A DNA stretch of 64,000 bases from SCTM01 sp965279655. Lineage in GTDB: Bacteria; Pseudomonadota; Alphaproteobacteria; Rhodospirillales; Rhodospirillaceae. Positions 36,541 through 45,337 of the stretch are shown piece by piece. Where the stretch lies: positions 248,001 through 312,000 of the forward strand of contig OZ257255.1 in the NCBI GenBank assembly GCA_965279655.1, written 5' to 3'. The translations under genes were made by a program, and so were the position numbers. Position 1 is the first letter of the stretch. Each line of letters starts with the position of its first letter. The notes beneath the pieces were generated by a model. That model saw nothing but the letters and a program-made list of their open reading frames with translations. It was not told the origin of the DNA and did no database searches.

Positions 36541-37290
36541 CTACAACAGCCCGGCGGTCTTGAAAGAGACCGTGCCGCCGCGGCCGACGACCACGTGGTC
36601 GTGCAGGGTGATGCCCACCGCGGTGGCGGCGTCCTTCACCTTGCGGGTCATTTCGATGTCGGCGCGGGACGGCGTCGGATCGCCGCTCGGATGGTTGTGC
36701 ACCATGATGAGCGCGCTCGCGTTCAACTCCAGCGCCCGCTTCACCACCTCGCGCGGATAGACCGGCGTGTGATCCACGGTGCCCTCGCCCTGTGCCTCGT
36801 CTGCGATGAGTTGGTTCTTACGGTTCAGGTAGATCACGCGGAACTGTTCCGTCGCACCATAGGCCGTCCGCGCGGTGAGGTAGTCGACCAACGCATTCCA
36901 CGACGAGATGAGATTGGTGTGCAGCGGCTTGGGCCGCAGCAGCCGCAGCGCTGCTTCCTGCACCACCTTCAGCACGACCACCGACGTCTCGCCCACGCCT
37001 TTGACGGTGCGCAGCGCGTCCGGGTCCGCCGAGATCACTTCGGCGAAACTCTCATTGAACTGTTTGAGGAGCGCCTTGGCTTCCGGCTTGGTGTCCACCC
37101 GCGGGCGCGCCGTGGCGAGCAGCATTTCCAGAAGTTCGTAATCCGGAACCGCGTCCGGCTCCTTCATGAACCGTTCGCGCAGGCGTTCGCGGTGGCCTTC
37201 GTAGAGGTCCTTGCGCGGCGTGGGAGGGAAGAGCCCGCCCATTTCACCGAGGGCGTCGTCTAGTTCGTTCTTCGCCCCCCGCCGCGTCAT
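36541..37290 (-). CDS. radC: RadC/JAB-domain protein
   Basis: A 249-residue protein of the RadC family. The N-terminal helix-hairpin-helix part (LRTVKGVGETSVVVLKVVQE, about 92-111) precedes a JAMM metalloprotease-like domain with Glu in IADEAQGEGT and the metal motif MVHNHPSGDPTPSRADIEM (about 197-215). Despite the name, a DNA-repair role has not been upheld for E. coli RadC; biochemical function is unclear. It lies 6 nt downstream of map on the same strand, so they are probably co-transcribed. Upstream of the next gene on the left is a 271-bp gap (36270-36540) with no gene visible. Confidence 0.92.
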   Translation of the reverse strand: MTRRGAKNELDDALGEMGGLFPPTPRKDLYEGHRERLRERFMKEPDAVPDYELLEMLLATARPRVDTKPEAKALLKQFNESFAEVISADPDALRTVKGVGETSVVVLKVVQEAALRLLRPKPLHTNLISSWNALVDYLTARTAYGATEQFRVIYLNRKNQLIADEAQGEGTVDHTPVYPREVVKRALELNASALIMVHNHPSGDPTPSRADIEMTRKVKDAATAVGITLHDHVVVGRGGTVSFKTAGLL

Positions 37291-37296
37291 CGCGCG

Positions 37297-38106
37297 CTAC
37301 GCAGGATAGGGCGGGCAGGTGTAGCCCTTGGGGGACAGGGTGAAGATCTCCGCCCCGTCCTTGGTGACGCCGATGGTGTGCTCGAACTGCGCGGAGAGCG
37401 ACTTGTCGCGGGTGACGGCCGTCCAGCCGTCTTCCAGCACCTTCGTATCCGAACGGCCGGCGTTGATCATCGGTTCGATGGTGAAGATCATGCCTTCTTC
37501 CAACACCAGGCCTTCGCCCGGCTCGCCGAAGTGCATTACGTTCGGCGGCTGATGGAACACGGTGCCGATACCGTGGCCGCAGAAATCGCGCACGACGGTG
37601 AAGCGATTCTCTTCCGCGAACGACTGGATGGCATAGCCCACGTCGCCCAATGTCGCGCCCGGCTTCACCGCGGCGATGCCGCGCATCAGGGCTTCATAGG
37701 TCACCTCGACCAAGCGCTTTGCTTTGATCTTCACGTCGCCCACGAAGTAGGTGCGGCTGGAATCGCCGAACCAGCCATCGAGGATCGGCGAGACGTCGAT
37801 GTTGATGATGTCCCCGTTTTGCAGAATGCGTTCGCCCGGGATGCCGTGACAGACGACGTGGTTCACGGACGTGCACACCGACTTGGGATAGCCGCGGTAG
37901 TTCAGCGGGCCCGGGATCGAGCCGCTTTTGATGTGCATGTCGTAAATGATCTTGTCGATCTCGCCGGTGGTGATGCCGGGCACGACGTGGGGCGTGATGT
38001 CGTCGAGCATCTCCGCGGTCAACCGACCGACCTTGCGCATGGCGGCAAAGGCCTCGGGACCGTGGATTTGCACGTCACGGGGACGTTTTAGGGCAGCATC
38101 ACGCAT
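37297..38106 (-). CDS. map: Methionine aminopeptidase, type I
   Basis: Removes N-terminal methionine from nascent proteins. The 269-residue type I enzyme retains all five metal ligands: Asp and Asp in NIDVSPILDGWFGDSSRTYF, His in DFCGHGIGTVFHQPPNVMHF, Glu in MIFTIEPMINAG, and Glu in SAQFEHTIGV. The start MRDAALKRPRDVQIHGPEAF is ordinary for the family in alphaproteobacteria. It heads a map-radC pair. Confidence 0.97.
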   Translation of the reverse strand: MRDAALKRPRDVQIHGPEAFAAMRKVGRLTAEMLDDITPHVVPGITTGEIDKIIYDMHIKSGSIPGPLNYRGYPKSVCTSVNHVVCHGIPGERILQNGDIINIDVSPILDGWFGDSSRTYFVGDVKIKAKRLVEVTYEALMRGIAAVKPGATLGDVGYAIQSFAEENRFTVVRDFCGHGIGTVFHQPPNVMHFGEPGEGLVLEEGMIFTIEPMINAGRSDTKVLEDGWTAVTRDKSLSAQFEHTIGVTKDGAEIFTLSPKGYTCPPYPA

Positions 38107-38182
38107 CGGAACAAAAAGCTTTCAAAACGAAGGACGTCGGACGGCCAGGGGGGCGGTCAGAGGTCCGCCAACATATATGTCC

Positions 38183-38893
38183 TTAGCGGGGTAAATCCAA
38201 CGTCAACGGCGCATCCACGTGGATGCCGTCGGGGGCGACCCTGGCGGTGTAACAAAGCACCTCAACCCCTTCCGCCATCGCGGTTTTCAGGCCCGCCGCA
38301 TAGACCGGGTCGATATCGTGGGCGATAGCGAAGCGGGCACAATCTCCCCGTTGGACGAGGTAGAACATCACCGCCCGAGCGCCGGAGCGGACCATATCCG
38401 CCAGTTCTTTCAGATGCTTAGCGCCACGGTCGGTGACCGAATCGGGGAATTCCGCCGGCCCGGCCGCGTCGCGGCGCATGGTCACGTTTTTGACCTCCAC
38501 AAAGCATCGCGGCCGGTCGGGCGCTTCCAGCAGGATGTCGATGCGCGAGTTCTTGCCGTACTTCTGCTCGCGCTTCAGCACCGGATAGTTCGCAAGCTCC
38601 GGCACGCGCCCGGCCTGGATGCCCTCGGCGACGACAAGATTGGGATGGGCGGTATTGATGCCGACCAGCGCGCCGCCGACTTCGATCATCTCCCAGGTGT
38701 AGCGCAGCTTGCGCTCCGGCTTGGCGGCGGGCGAAAGCCACACCCGCGCGCCCGGCTCGCGCACAGACAGCATCGAACCGGGGTTCGCGCAGTGCGCCGT
38801 CACCACTTCGCCGCTGGCCAGCTTCACGTCGGCGAGAAACCGCATGTAGCGGCGCACGAGGGTGCCTTCGATCAGGGGCGCGTGGAATTCCAT
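38183..38893 (-). CDS. sfsA: SfsA family protein (sugar fermentation stimulation)
   Basis: A 236-residue SfsA protein. The start MEFHAPLIEGTLVRRYMRFL and segments VTAHCANPGSMLSV, GKNSRIDILLEAPDRPRCFV, then EVKNVTMRR and FPDSVTDRGAKHLKEL are the family signatures; the D-x(n)-E-x-K arrangement resembles PD-(D/E)XK nucleases. The OB-like N-terminal domain and E. coli work suggest nucleic-acid binding; function is otherwise uncertain. A much longer open frame runs upstream but belongs to another gene. Its ATG overlaps the stop of the upstream methyltransferase by 1 nt (TGATG), so translation is coupled. Confidence 0.93.
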   Translation of the reverse strand: MEFHAPLIEGTLVRRYMRFLADVKLASGEVVTAHCANPGSMLSVREPGARVWLSPAAKPERKLRYTWEMIEVGGALVGINTAHPNLVVAEGIQAGRVPELANYPVLKREQKYGKNSRIDILLEAPDRPRCFVEVKNVTMRRDAAGPAEFPDSVTDRGAKHLKELADMVRSGARAVMFYLVQRGDCARFAIAHDIDPVYAAGLKTAMAEGVEVLCYTARVAPDGIHVDAPLTLDLPR

Positions 38894-39816
38894 CAGTGCG
38901 GCTTCTTGACTGATTCGCCCGCTGGCTTCTCTTCGGTGTCGAGCGCGCTGGCGAGGCTGGCTTTCGCGCTGCCGGGGCGCAGGGGCTTCTGCTGCGAGTG
39001 ATGCGGCGCCCAGGCGGTGAGCGTGACGAGTTGGAAGGTCGTGTTGATGCGCTGCGCGGAATTGGTGAAGCGCTCCGTGTAGATCTGCGCGGCGCGCAGG
39101 AAGATCGCCCGGCGGGTCGGTTTGCGCGACCGTTCGATCACGGTGTTGGTCTCCGCCATGGCGCGCAGGTCCGCCATCAGCTTGAACATATCGGCGTAGG
39201 TGACCGTCACGTTGTCCGCATCCGCCACCGGTAGGGCGAAGCCCGCGCGGGTCAGCAGATTGCCGGCGTCGCGCACGTCCACGAACGGCGAGACACGCGG
39301 CGTGACGCCGCCGGCGACCTCGGTTTCCGCTTCCATCAGAGCGACGCGCAATTCGCGCAGGGTCTCGCCGCCGAACAGGGTGCACAGGAACAAGCCGTCC
39401 GGTTTCAGCGCGCGCCGAATCTGCGTGAACGCGCCGGGCAGATCGTTCACCCAGTGCAGGGACAAGTTGCTCACCACCAGGTCGAGGGACCCTTCCGCGA
39501 CCGGCAGGGCTTCCTCGTCCGCGACAAATGTCGGCTGCGCGTTGGCCGCGAAAGCACCACAGGCCATGCCTGTGGAAAAATCGCATTGCATGAGATGGCC
39601 GACCTTCGGATGGCCGTGCAGTTCCGTGCCGAGTTGCCCGGTGTGGCAGCCGAGATCGAGTGCCAGGGGAAAATCGCGGGTCACGTCGAACAGCCGGTCG
39701 GCCAAACGCGCGGCGCCCTCGCGCAGCAGGAAGTCCGCTTGCCCCAGGCGCGGGGCGGCGCGGTCGCGCCGGTGGCGGACAAGGGCCCGCTCGAAGACGT
39801 TCATGCTGTCGACCAT
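38893..39816 (-). CDS. Methyltransferase-fold protein, NDUFAF5/BioC-like
   Basis: A 307-residue class I methyltransferase-like protein. The SAM-fold core has ALDLGCHTGQLGTEL (about 52-66), the DLVVSNLSLHWVNDLPGAF motif (about 112-130) and ALKPDGLFLCTLFGGETLRE. The combination of LHWVNDLPG and GETLREL with the N-terminal NVFERALVRHRRDRA is close to the mitochondrial complex I assembly factor NDUFAF5, an arginine hydroxylase, and to BioC. In alphaproteobacteria the former is likelier because no bio genes are nearby. The C-terminal about 35 residues are Lys/Ala-rich. It overlaps sfsA by 1 nt and is divergent from comF. Confidence 0.85.
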   Translation of the reverse strand: MVDSMNVFERALVRHRRDRAAPRLGQADFLLREGAARLADRLFDVTRDFPLALDLGCHTGQLGTELHGHPKVGHLMQCDFSTGMACGAFAANAQPTFVADEEALPVAEGSLDLVVSNLSLHWVNDLPGAFTQIRRALKPDGLFLCTLFGGETLRELRVALMEAETEVAGGVTPRVSPFVDVRDAGNLLTRAGFALPVADADNVTVTYADMFKLMADLRAMAETNTVIERSRKPTRRAIFLRAAQIYTERFTNSAQRINTTFQLVTLTAWAPHHSQQKPLRPGSAKASLASALDTEEKPAGESVKKPH

Positions 39817-39867
39817 GGGGGGCGGTTATGGCATTTTTGACAGCAGCGAGGAAAGCGGGAGGGGACT

Positions 39868-40617
39868 TTGAGTATCGCTTCGGTACTCTTGGCCGCACGC
39901 GAAGCGAGCCGCATGACGATCGATGCGGTTCTGCCGCCGCGGTGCTTGAGTTGCGGTACCATCGTCGACATGGCGGGTGCCTTGTGCCCCGATTGCTTCA
40001 ACGGCTTCACCTTCATCGCGCAGCCATCCTGCCGGGTGTGCGGCATCCCGTTGCAAGCCGCCGCACCGGACGAGCCGGTCTGCGGCGCGTGCCTGCGGGA
40101 GCGCCCCGACTACAATCGGGCCCGGGCGGTCTTCGTCTATAACGACGCGAGCAAATCGCTGCTGTTGAAGTTGAAGCACGGAGATCGCACCGATGCGGCG
40201 GTGCACCTCGCGCGCTGGATGCAGCGCGCCGGCGAAGAGTTGCTGCACGCCTGCGATGTGATCGTGCCCGTCCCGCTGCACCGCTGGCGCCTGTTGTGGC
40301 GCAGCTACAATCAATCGGCGCTGCTTGCCAATGCCCTGGGAAGGATCGCGCACAAGCCGGTCGTGGCAGATGCCCTCGCGCGCATCAAAGCGACGCCGAG
40401 CCAAGGCCGCCTCGATCGCCAATCGCGCCGCCGCAATGTCGCCCGCGCCTTCGCCGTGCGGCGCGGCCCGGCGATCGCGGGGAAGCGCGTATTGCTCATC
40501 GACGATGTGCTCACCAGCGGAGCCACCGCCGAGGCCTGCACGCGCGCGTTGCTCGCCGGTGGCGCGCAGCGGGTGGATGTCCTGGTGCTCGGCCGCGTGC
40601 CGACGCCGGGAAGTTAG
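39868..40617 (+). CDS. ComF family protein (phosphoribosyltransferase-like)
   Basis: A 249-residue ComF homologue. The N-terminal zinc-ribbon region has four CxxC pairs (PPRCLSCG; LCPDCF; SCRVCG; VCGACL, about 25-76). The C-terminal phosphoribosyltransferase fold carries the PRPP motif RVLLIDDVLTSGATAEACT (about 208-226) and VIVPVPLHRWRLLWRSYNQS. In naturally competent bacteria ComF helps handle incoming DNA; in others its role is unclear. The start is read as TTG at 39868 because GGGAGGGG lies 6 nt upstream; the first ATG is 45 nt further in. Confidence 0.9.
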   Translation: MSIASVLLAAREASRMTIDAVLPPRCLSCGTIVDMAGALCPDCFNGFTFIAQPSCRVCGIPLQAAAPDEPVCGACLRERPDYNRARAVFVYNDASKSLLLKLKHGDRTDAAVHLARWMQRAGEELLHACDVIVPVPLHRWRLLWRSYNQSALLANALGRIAHKPVVADALARIKATPSQGRLDRQSRRRNVARAFAVRRGPAIAGKRVLLIDDVLTSGATAEACTRALLAGGAQRVDVLVLGRVPTPGS

Positions 40618-40626
40618 GCCGGCGAC

Positions 40627-41304
40627 CTAGTGATCCGTGCGCATCCAGCCCGGATCGGGTTCGAACACCTGACCGCCGAGCGCGCGGCGCCGCCGGGCGA
40701 TTTCCGCAGGAGTCAGATCGGGCGTCAGCCGCGCGAGCACGTCCACCTCGGCCAGTCTTGTCTTGCGTCCCGACCACGCCGCGTCGATTGCGGGCAGCGG
40801 TGACGCGATGCGCGCGAGATGCGGGCCCAAGGTCCGCAGCAGCGCGATCAGGCGCTTGAAGGTGAGGTTCTCCAACGTGCGCAGGTCGCACCCATGGGGG
40901 ACATCGAACAAGTCCACGGCGACGATCGGCCCGGAATCCACGCGCGCGGCCATTTCATGCACCGTCACGCCGAAACGTGCGTCCTCATGGTAGAGCGCGA
41001 ACACGCCGGGGTAGCGCCCGGGTCGCGTCGGCGGGCCGGGATGGAAGTTGTAGGCGGGGCCGGGCAAGGCGCGCAGCGCCTCGTCGGGCACGATCACGGG
41101 GGAGCAGACGGAAAGCAGCCGGGTGCCGGGACCCGCCGTCAGACAAGCCGTCGTCACGGCGGCCTTGTCGTGGACGGGAACGACGGCCAGCGCCGCGTTG
41201 TAGGCCCGCAGGATGTCCGCCAGCAGCGGCGCCTCGTCCCGGCCGGTCAGAAGGATCAGTGTGTCGATCTCGCGCGAGGTCCTGGCCGTCATCCGTATCG
41301 CCAT
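40627..41304 (-). CDS. Formyltransferase-family protein
   Basis: A 225-residue protein with the N-terminal formyltransferase fold shared by methionyl-tRNA and glycinamide-ribonucleotide formyltransferases. The catalytic Asn-His pair is in YNFHPGPPTRPGRYPGVFAL (about 88-107) and the aspartate in ARVDSGPIVAVDLF. It lacks the C-terminal OB domain of Fmt and differs from PurN, so the substrate is open; sugar-nucleotide or hydroxamate formylation are options. It converges with comF and is divergent from grxC. The ATG at 41304 is one of three closely spaced possible starts. Confidence 0.8.
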   Translation of the reverse strand: MAIRMTARTSREIDTLILLTGRDEAPLLADILRAYNAALAVVPVHDKAAVTTACLTAGPGTRLLSVCSPVIVPDEALRALPGPAYNFHPGPPTRPGRYPGVFALYHEDARFGVTVHEMAARVDSGPIVAVDLFDVPHGCDLRTLENLTFKRLIALLRTLGPHLARIASPLPAIDAAWSGRKTRLAEVDVLARLTPDLTPAEIARRRRALGGQVFEPDPGWMRTDH

Positions 41305-41423
41305 GGTTTTGCCACCGGCAGGCACTATATATCACGCGTACGCTGCGGCGGCGGGCGGCTTTTGCTTGCCAGCCGGGGCGGGCGAAATCACACTCCAACG
41401 ACGCGACCAGGGCGTGACGGCGA

Positions 41424-41687
41424 ATGGCGAAGATCGAAATCTATACCTCGCCCTACTGTGGCTACTGCCACAGGGCAAAGCAGTTGTTGACCCGCAAGGG
41501 TGCCGACTTCACGGAAATCGATGTGATGGTGGACGGCGCCAAACGCACCGAGATGCTCGCGCGCGCCCACGGAAGCCGCACGGTGCCGCAGATCTTCATC
41601 GACGATAAGCACATCGGCGGCTGCGACGATCTCTATGCCCTCGACCGGAACGGCGGGCTCGATCCGCTCCTGGCCCCGGCGTCATAG
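41424..41687 (+). CDS. grxC: Dithiol glutaredoxin (GrxC)
   Basis: Glutathione-dependent thiol-disulfide oxidoreductase, 87 residues. Active site SPYCGYCHRAKQLL with Cys12 and Cys15, glutathione-binding SRTVPQIFIDDKHIGGCDDL. It is reduced by glutathione, which is in turn recycled by the gor product at the start of this window. It begins a grxC-nitrilase-DUF1178 unit with a gap of only 2 nt to the next gene. Confidence 0.95.
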   Translation: MAKIEIYTSPYCGYCHRAKQLLTRKGADFTEIDVMVDGAKRTEMLARAHGSRTVPQIFIDDKHIGGCDDLYALDRNGGLDPLLAPAS

Positions 41688-41689
41688 CG

Positions 41690-42556
41690 ATGGCCGGAAC
41701 GCCCTTCACCGCGGCCTGCGTTCAAGTCAATGCATCGGACGATATGGCGGCGAACATCGCCGCCGCGAGCGCGCTCGCGCGCCACGCCGTCGACAAGGGC
41801 GCCGATCTGGTGCTCATGCCCGAGAACGTCGCGATGATGACCTGGGGCAGGGCGGCCGTTCTCGATAGTGCGAAGTCGGAGAATGAGCATCCCGCTCTAA
41901 AAGCCTTCGCCGACCTGGCGCGCGAGCTGAAGGTGTGGGTGCACGCGGGCAGTCTTTCCGTGAGCCTGCCGAACGGCAAGGCCGCGAACCGCAACTATGT
42001 GCTCGCGCCCGACGGCAAGATCGCCGCGCAGTACGACAAGATTCACATGTTCGACGTCGACCTCGGCAACGGCGAGCGCTACGCCGAGAGCGCGACGTTT
42101 CATCCGGGCAACGCGGCTGCGTTGGTCGATCTGCCCTGGGGCAAGTTGGGGCTGACGATCTGTTACGATCTGCGCTTCCCGCAGCTCTACCGCAATCTCG
42201 CGCAAGCGGGGGCGGACTTCATCTCCGTGCCGTCGGCGTTCACGCAAGTCACCGGCGAAGCGCATTGGCATGTGCTGTTGCGGGCCCGCGCGATTGAAAA
42301 CGGTTGCTTCATTTTCGCGCCCGCACAGACTGGCACCCACGCCGGCGGACGCAAGACGTTCGGCCATGCCCTCATTATCAACCCCTGGGGTGAAGTGCTT
42401 GAGGATGCGGGCGCTGAGCCGGGTGTAATCATGGCCGCGATCGATCCGGCGGAAGTCGGCCGGGCGCGCGGCAAGGTACCTGCGATTGGGTTGGAAACGG
42501 GATTCTCGCGGCTCGCGCCCAGCCCCAATCTTGCCAGCAGTGTGCAAAAGGCCTAG
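41690..42556 (+). CDS. Carbon-nitrogen hydrolase (Nit1/deaminated-glutathione amidase type)
   Basis: A 288-residue nitrilase-superfamily enzyme with the Glu-Lys-Cys triad: LVLMPENVAMM (Glu about 44), AQYDKIHMFDVDL (Lys about 117) and LTICYDLRFPQLYRNL (Cys about 159). The DLRFPQLYR stretch and ALIINPWGEVLE are characteristic of the Nit1/YafV branch, whose members hydrolyse deaminated glutathione, a damage by-product. Lying 2 nt after grxC, a glutathione-system repair role fits well. Confidence 0.92.
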   Translation: MAGTPFTAACVQVNASDDMAANIAAASALARHAVDKGADLVLMPENVAMMTWGRAAVLDSAKSENEHPALKAFADLARELKVWVHAGSLSVSLPNGKAANRNYVLAPDGKIAAQYDKIHMFDVDLGNGERYAESATFHPGNAAALVDLPWGKLGLTICYDLRFPQLYRNLAQAGADFISVPSAFTQVTGEAHWHVLLRARAIENGCFIFAPAQTGTHAGGRKTFGHALIINPWGEVLEDAGAEPGVIMAAIDPAEVGRARGKVPAIGLETGFSRLAPSPNLASSVQKA

Positions 42557-42591
42557 ATCAACGCGCGCATTGCGAGAGAGCGGTAAGTGCG

Positions 42592-43068
42592 ATGATCCTT
42601 TACGACCTCACCTGCGACGAAGACCACACGTTCGAGTCCTGGTTCCGCAACAGCGATGCTGCGGAAAAAGTGCTGCGCGCGCGTCAGTCCCCGTGCCCAG
42701 TGTGCGGCAGCACCCGCGTGCGCAAGGCGCCCATGGCGCCGCGCCTGAACAAGAACGAAGCCGCGCCGACACAGGAGACCGCGCCGAGTGCGGCGGCCGC
42801 GCCCACCGGCGCGCCGGTGCAGCAGTCCCTCGAGGACATGGCCTCGGCGATGCAGAAGGCCGCGGCGGCTCTCACCCAATTGCGGGAGACGATCGAGAAG
42901 ACCTTCGATCACGTCGGCGCCGAGTTTCCGGAAGAAGCCCGCAAGATTCATTACGGCGACGCACCGGATCGTCCGATCTACGGCGACGCGACCCTCGAAG
43001 AGGCCAAGGCCCTCACCGAGGAAGGCATCAAGGTCGCCGCGATCCCCTGGCCGAAGCGCAAGAACTGA
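42592..43068 (+). CDS. DUF1178 family protein
   Basis: A 158-residue protein of the DUF1178 family. It starts MILYDLTCDEDHTFESWFRN, has a likely zinc-ribbon pair of cysteines (LTCDE; SPCPVCGSTRVRKAPMAPRL) and a conserved C-terminal part with FPEEARKIHYGDAPDRPIYG. Family function is unknown. The central Ala/Glu-rich segment (about 60-85) is low complexity. It is the third gene of the grxC-nitrilase-DUF1178 unit, a common alphaproteobacterial arrangement, and is followed by a type A palindromic repeat before the convergent ubiG. Confidence 0.93.
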   Translation: MILYDLTCDEDHTFESWFRNSDAAEKVLRARQSPCPVCGSTRVRKAPMAPRLNKNEAAPTQETAPSAAAAPTGAPVQQSLEDMASAMQKAAAALTQLRETIEKTFDHVGAEFPEEARKIHYGDAPDRPIYGDATLEEAKALTEEGIKVAAIPWPKRKN

Positions 43069-43084
43069 CGGCCACACCCAGGCC

Positions 43085-43193
43085 GTCATCCCGGCCAAGC
43101 GAAGCGCGAGCCGGGATCCAGGGTAAATTGAACCGATGTTGCTTGTGACCCTGGACCCCGGATCGCGCTGCTACGCAGCTTGTCCGGGGTGAC
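43085..43193. repeat. Palindromic intergenic repeat, type A, copy 3
   Basis: GTCATCCCGG (43085-43094) and CCGGGGTGAC (43184-43193) at the edges, with inner CCAGGGTAAATTG / GACCCTGG stem. The first 40 nt are almost the same as copy 1 at 4967, which is 38 kb away. Again between convergent genes. Confidence 0.85.
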
Positions 43194-43204
43194 AACGTTG
43201 CCAG

Positions 43205-43954
43205 TTACGGCTTCGTCGCGAACGCCAGATAGTTCACGTCGAGATCGCGGCCGAGTTTCCAGCCGTCCGTGGCGATGTCGTAGCTCATCCCCGCGAACTC
43301 CTGCAGCACCAGACCGCCGCGCCGCAAACCTGTCGCGAGTTCGCTCGGACGCACGAACTTGCGCCAGTCGTGCGTGCCCGCCGGAAGCCAGCGCAACACA
43401 TACTCCGCGCCCACCTTCGCCAGCAGGAATGCTTTGAGCGTGCGGTTCAGCGTCGCCACCACCGCAGCACCCCCGGGCCTCACCAGCCCGCCGACCGCGC
43501 CGAGGAACGCGCCGACATCGCTGACGTGCTCGACGACTTCCAGCCCCAGTACCGCATCGAATTCCATGCCTGCCGCGCGCAGGGATTCCGGCGCGGCCGT
43601 TTCGTAGCGGATCGCCAGGTTCATGCGCTCCGCATGCAGCTTGGCGACGGCGATGTTCTCCGTCGTTGCGTCAATGCCCGTGACCTCGAAGCCGAGGCGC
43701 GCCATGGGCTCGGCGATCAGCCCGCCGCCGCAGCCCACGTCCAGCAGGCGCAAGCCGGCGAACGGCGCCGGTCCTTCCGGATCGCGGCCGAAATGGGCGG
43801 CCAGCCGGTCGCGGACGAAGCGGATCCGCTCCGGATTGAACTTGTGCAGGGGCCGGAAGGCGCCCGCGGGGTCCCACCAGCTGTCCGCCATCTTGGCGAA
43901 CTTGGCGACCTCCTCAGGGGATACGGTGGGGGAAACAGTGGCGGTTGCAGTCAT
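43205..43954 (-). CDS. ubiG: Ubiquinone biosynthesis O-methyltransferase
   Basis: Bifunctional 3-demethylubiquinol/2-octaprenyl-6-hydroxyphenol methyltransferase of ubiquinone synthesis. Of 249 residues, diagnostic parts are FAKMADSWWDPAGAFRPLHK, then FNPERIRFVRD, SAM motif LLDVGCGGGLIAEPMARLG (about 72-90), and VEHVSDVGAFLGAVGGLVRP. It acts at the inner membrane. The ATG at 43954 is preferred over a GTG 9 nt upstream. It is divergent from lysC across 152 bp; ubiG next to lysC is a common alphaproteobacterial neighbourhood. Confidence 0.96.
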   Translation of the reverse strand: MTATATVSPTVSPEEVAKFAKMADSWWDPAGAFRPLHKFNPERIRFVRDRLAAHFGRDPEGPAPFAGLRLLDVGCGGGLIAEPMARLGFEVTGIDATTENIAVAKLHAERMNLAIRYETAAPESLRAAGMEFDAVLGLEVVEHVSDVGAFLGAVGGLVRPGGAAVVATLNRTLKAFLLAKVGAEYVLRWLPAGTHDWRKFVRPSELATGLRRGGLVLQEFAGMSYDIATDGWKLGRDLDVNYLAFATKP

Positions 43955-44106
43955 GGGCGGCACTATAAGGCTGAAAAACCTGGAAGTTCAGCCCCAGAAA
44001 CCTGCTTTTGGGCGCTTGTGAGCCGAAACACCTTTGAGTATCTATACGCCCGCCGTGCCCCCCCGGCATGGCACTCCAAATAGACAGCGTTCGAGTACAC
44101 CGGCTT

Positions 44107-45321
44107 ATGGCGCGGATCGTTCAGAAATTCGGCGGCACCTCCGTGGGCGATATCGCCCGCATCAAGAATGTCGCCAACCGTGTGAAAGCGGAAATCGACC
44201 GTGGCAACGAAGTGGCCGTGGTGGTCTCCGCCATGTCTGGTGTGACCAATCAGTTGGTCGCCTATTGTAATGAACTGTCGCCGGACCACGATCAGCGCGA
44301 ATACGACGCGGTGGTGGCGACCGGCGAACAGGTGACATCCGGCCTGTTGGCCATCGCCCTGCAGCAGCTGGGCATCCAGGCGCGGTCCTGGTCCGGCTGG
44401 CAGATTCCGATCATCAGCGACGACGCCCACGGCAAGGCGCGCATCGTCGACATCAAGGGCGACGAGATCGATAAGTCCATGAAGGCCGGCCATGTCGCGG
44501 TCATCGCCGGTTTCCAGGGCATCGGCCCGGACAACCGCGTGACCACCCTGGGCCGCGGCGGGTCCGATACCACCGCCGTCGCCGTCGCCGCCGCCATCAA
44601 GGCCGACCGCTGCGACATCTACACCGACGTGGACGGCGTCTACACCACCGATCCGCGCATCGTGAAATCGGCCCGCAAGGTCGATAAAATCTCTTACGAA
44701 GAAATGCTGGAGATGGCGTCCCTCGGCGCGAAAGTGCTGCAGACGCGCTCCGTCGAGATGGCCATGAAGCACCGCGTGCGCGTGCAGGTGCTGTCGAGCT
44801 TTTCGGATGCCCCTGGCACCCTGGTTTGTGACGAGGACGAAATCGTGGAAAAAGAACTGGTGAGCGGCATCGCCTACAGCCGCGACGAAGCCAAGGTGAC
44901 CCTGATCGGCGTGAGCGATCAGCCGGGGATCGCCGCGGGCGTGTTTGGGCCCCTGTCGGCCGCGAACATCAACGTCGACATGATCGTGCAGAACACGTCC
45001 CAGGACGGCACGACCGACATCACTTTCACCACCACCCGGACCGATCTCGAGCGGGCCCTGAAGGTCGTGAAGGAAAGCATCAAAGTGCCGTACAAGAGCA
45101 TCGGCTCGGACAAGTCTGTCGTGAAGGTTTCGGTGATCGGCGTGGGCATGCGCAGCCATGCCGGCGTCGCGCAGACCATGTTCAAGGCCCTGGCCGACAA
45201 AGGGATCAATATTCAGGTGATTTCGACCTCGGAGATCAAGGTGAGTGTCCTGATCGCCGAAGAGTATACTGAACTCGCCTTACGCGCCTTGCACACGGCC
45301 TACGGCCTAGACGCCGCCTAA
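44107..45321 (+). CDS. lysC: Aspartate kinase
   Basis: Phosphorylates aspartate as the first step towards lysine, threonine and methionine. The 404-residue product has the kinase domain (VQKFGGTSVGDIARIKNVAN; TLGRGGSDTTAVAVAAAIKA; YTDVDGVYTTDPRIV) and two C-terminal ACT domains (about 265-400) such as VTLIGVSDQPGIAAGVFGPL and VSVIGVGMRSHAGVAQTMF, typical of feedback-inhibited enzymes. The ATG at 44107 fits the family N-terminus (MARIVQKFGG); the 13 codons upstream are not conserved. No strong ribosome-binding site is seen, which is unusual for this gene. Confidence 0.97.
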   Translation: MARIVQKFGGTSVGDIARIKNVANRVKAEIDRGNEVAVVVSAMSGVTNQLVAYCNELSPDHDQREYDAVVATGEQVTSGLLAIALQQLGIQARSWSGWQIPIISDDAHGKARIVDIKGDEIDKSMKAGHVAVIAGFQGIGPDNRVTTLGRGGSDTTAVAVAAAIKADRCDIYTDVDGVYTTDPRIVKSARKVDKISYEEMLEMASLGAKVLQTRSVEMAMKHRVRVQVLSSFSDAPGTLVCDEDEIVEKELVSGIAYSRDEAKVTLIGVSDQPGIAAGVFGPLSAANINVDMIVQNTSQDGTTDITFTTTRTDLERALKVVKESIKVPYKSIGSDKSVVKVSVIGVGMRSHAGVAQTMFKALADKGINIQVISTSEIKVSVLIAEEYTELALRALHTAYGLDAA

Positions 45322-45337
45322 GACCAGGGAAATCCCG

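Noticed and set aside
38894..39898. Long upstream extension of the sfsA frame
   Set aside because: The extension is an out-of-frame reading of the methyltransferase gene; the sfsA family starts at the ATG at 38893.
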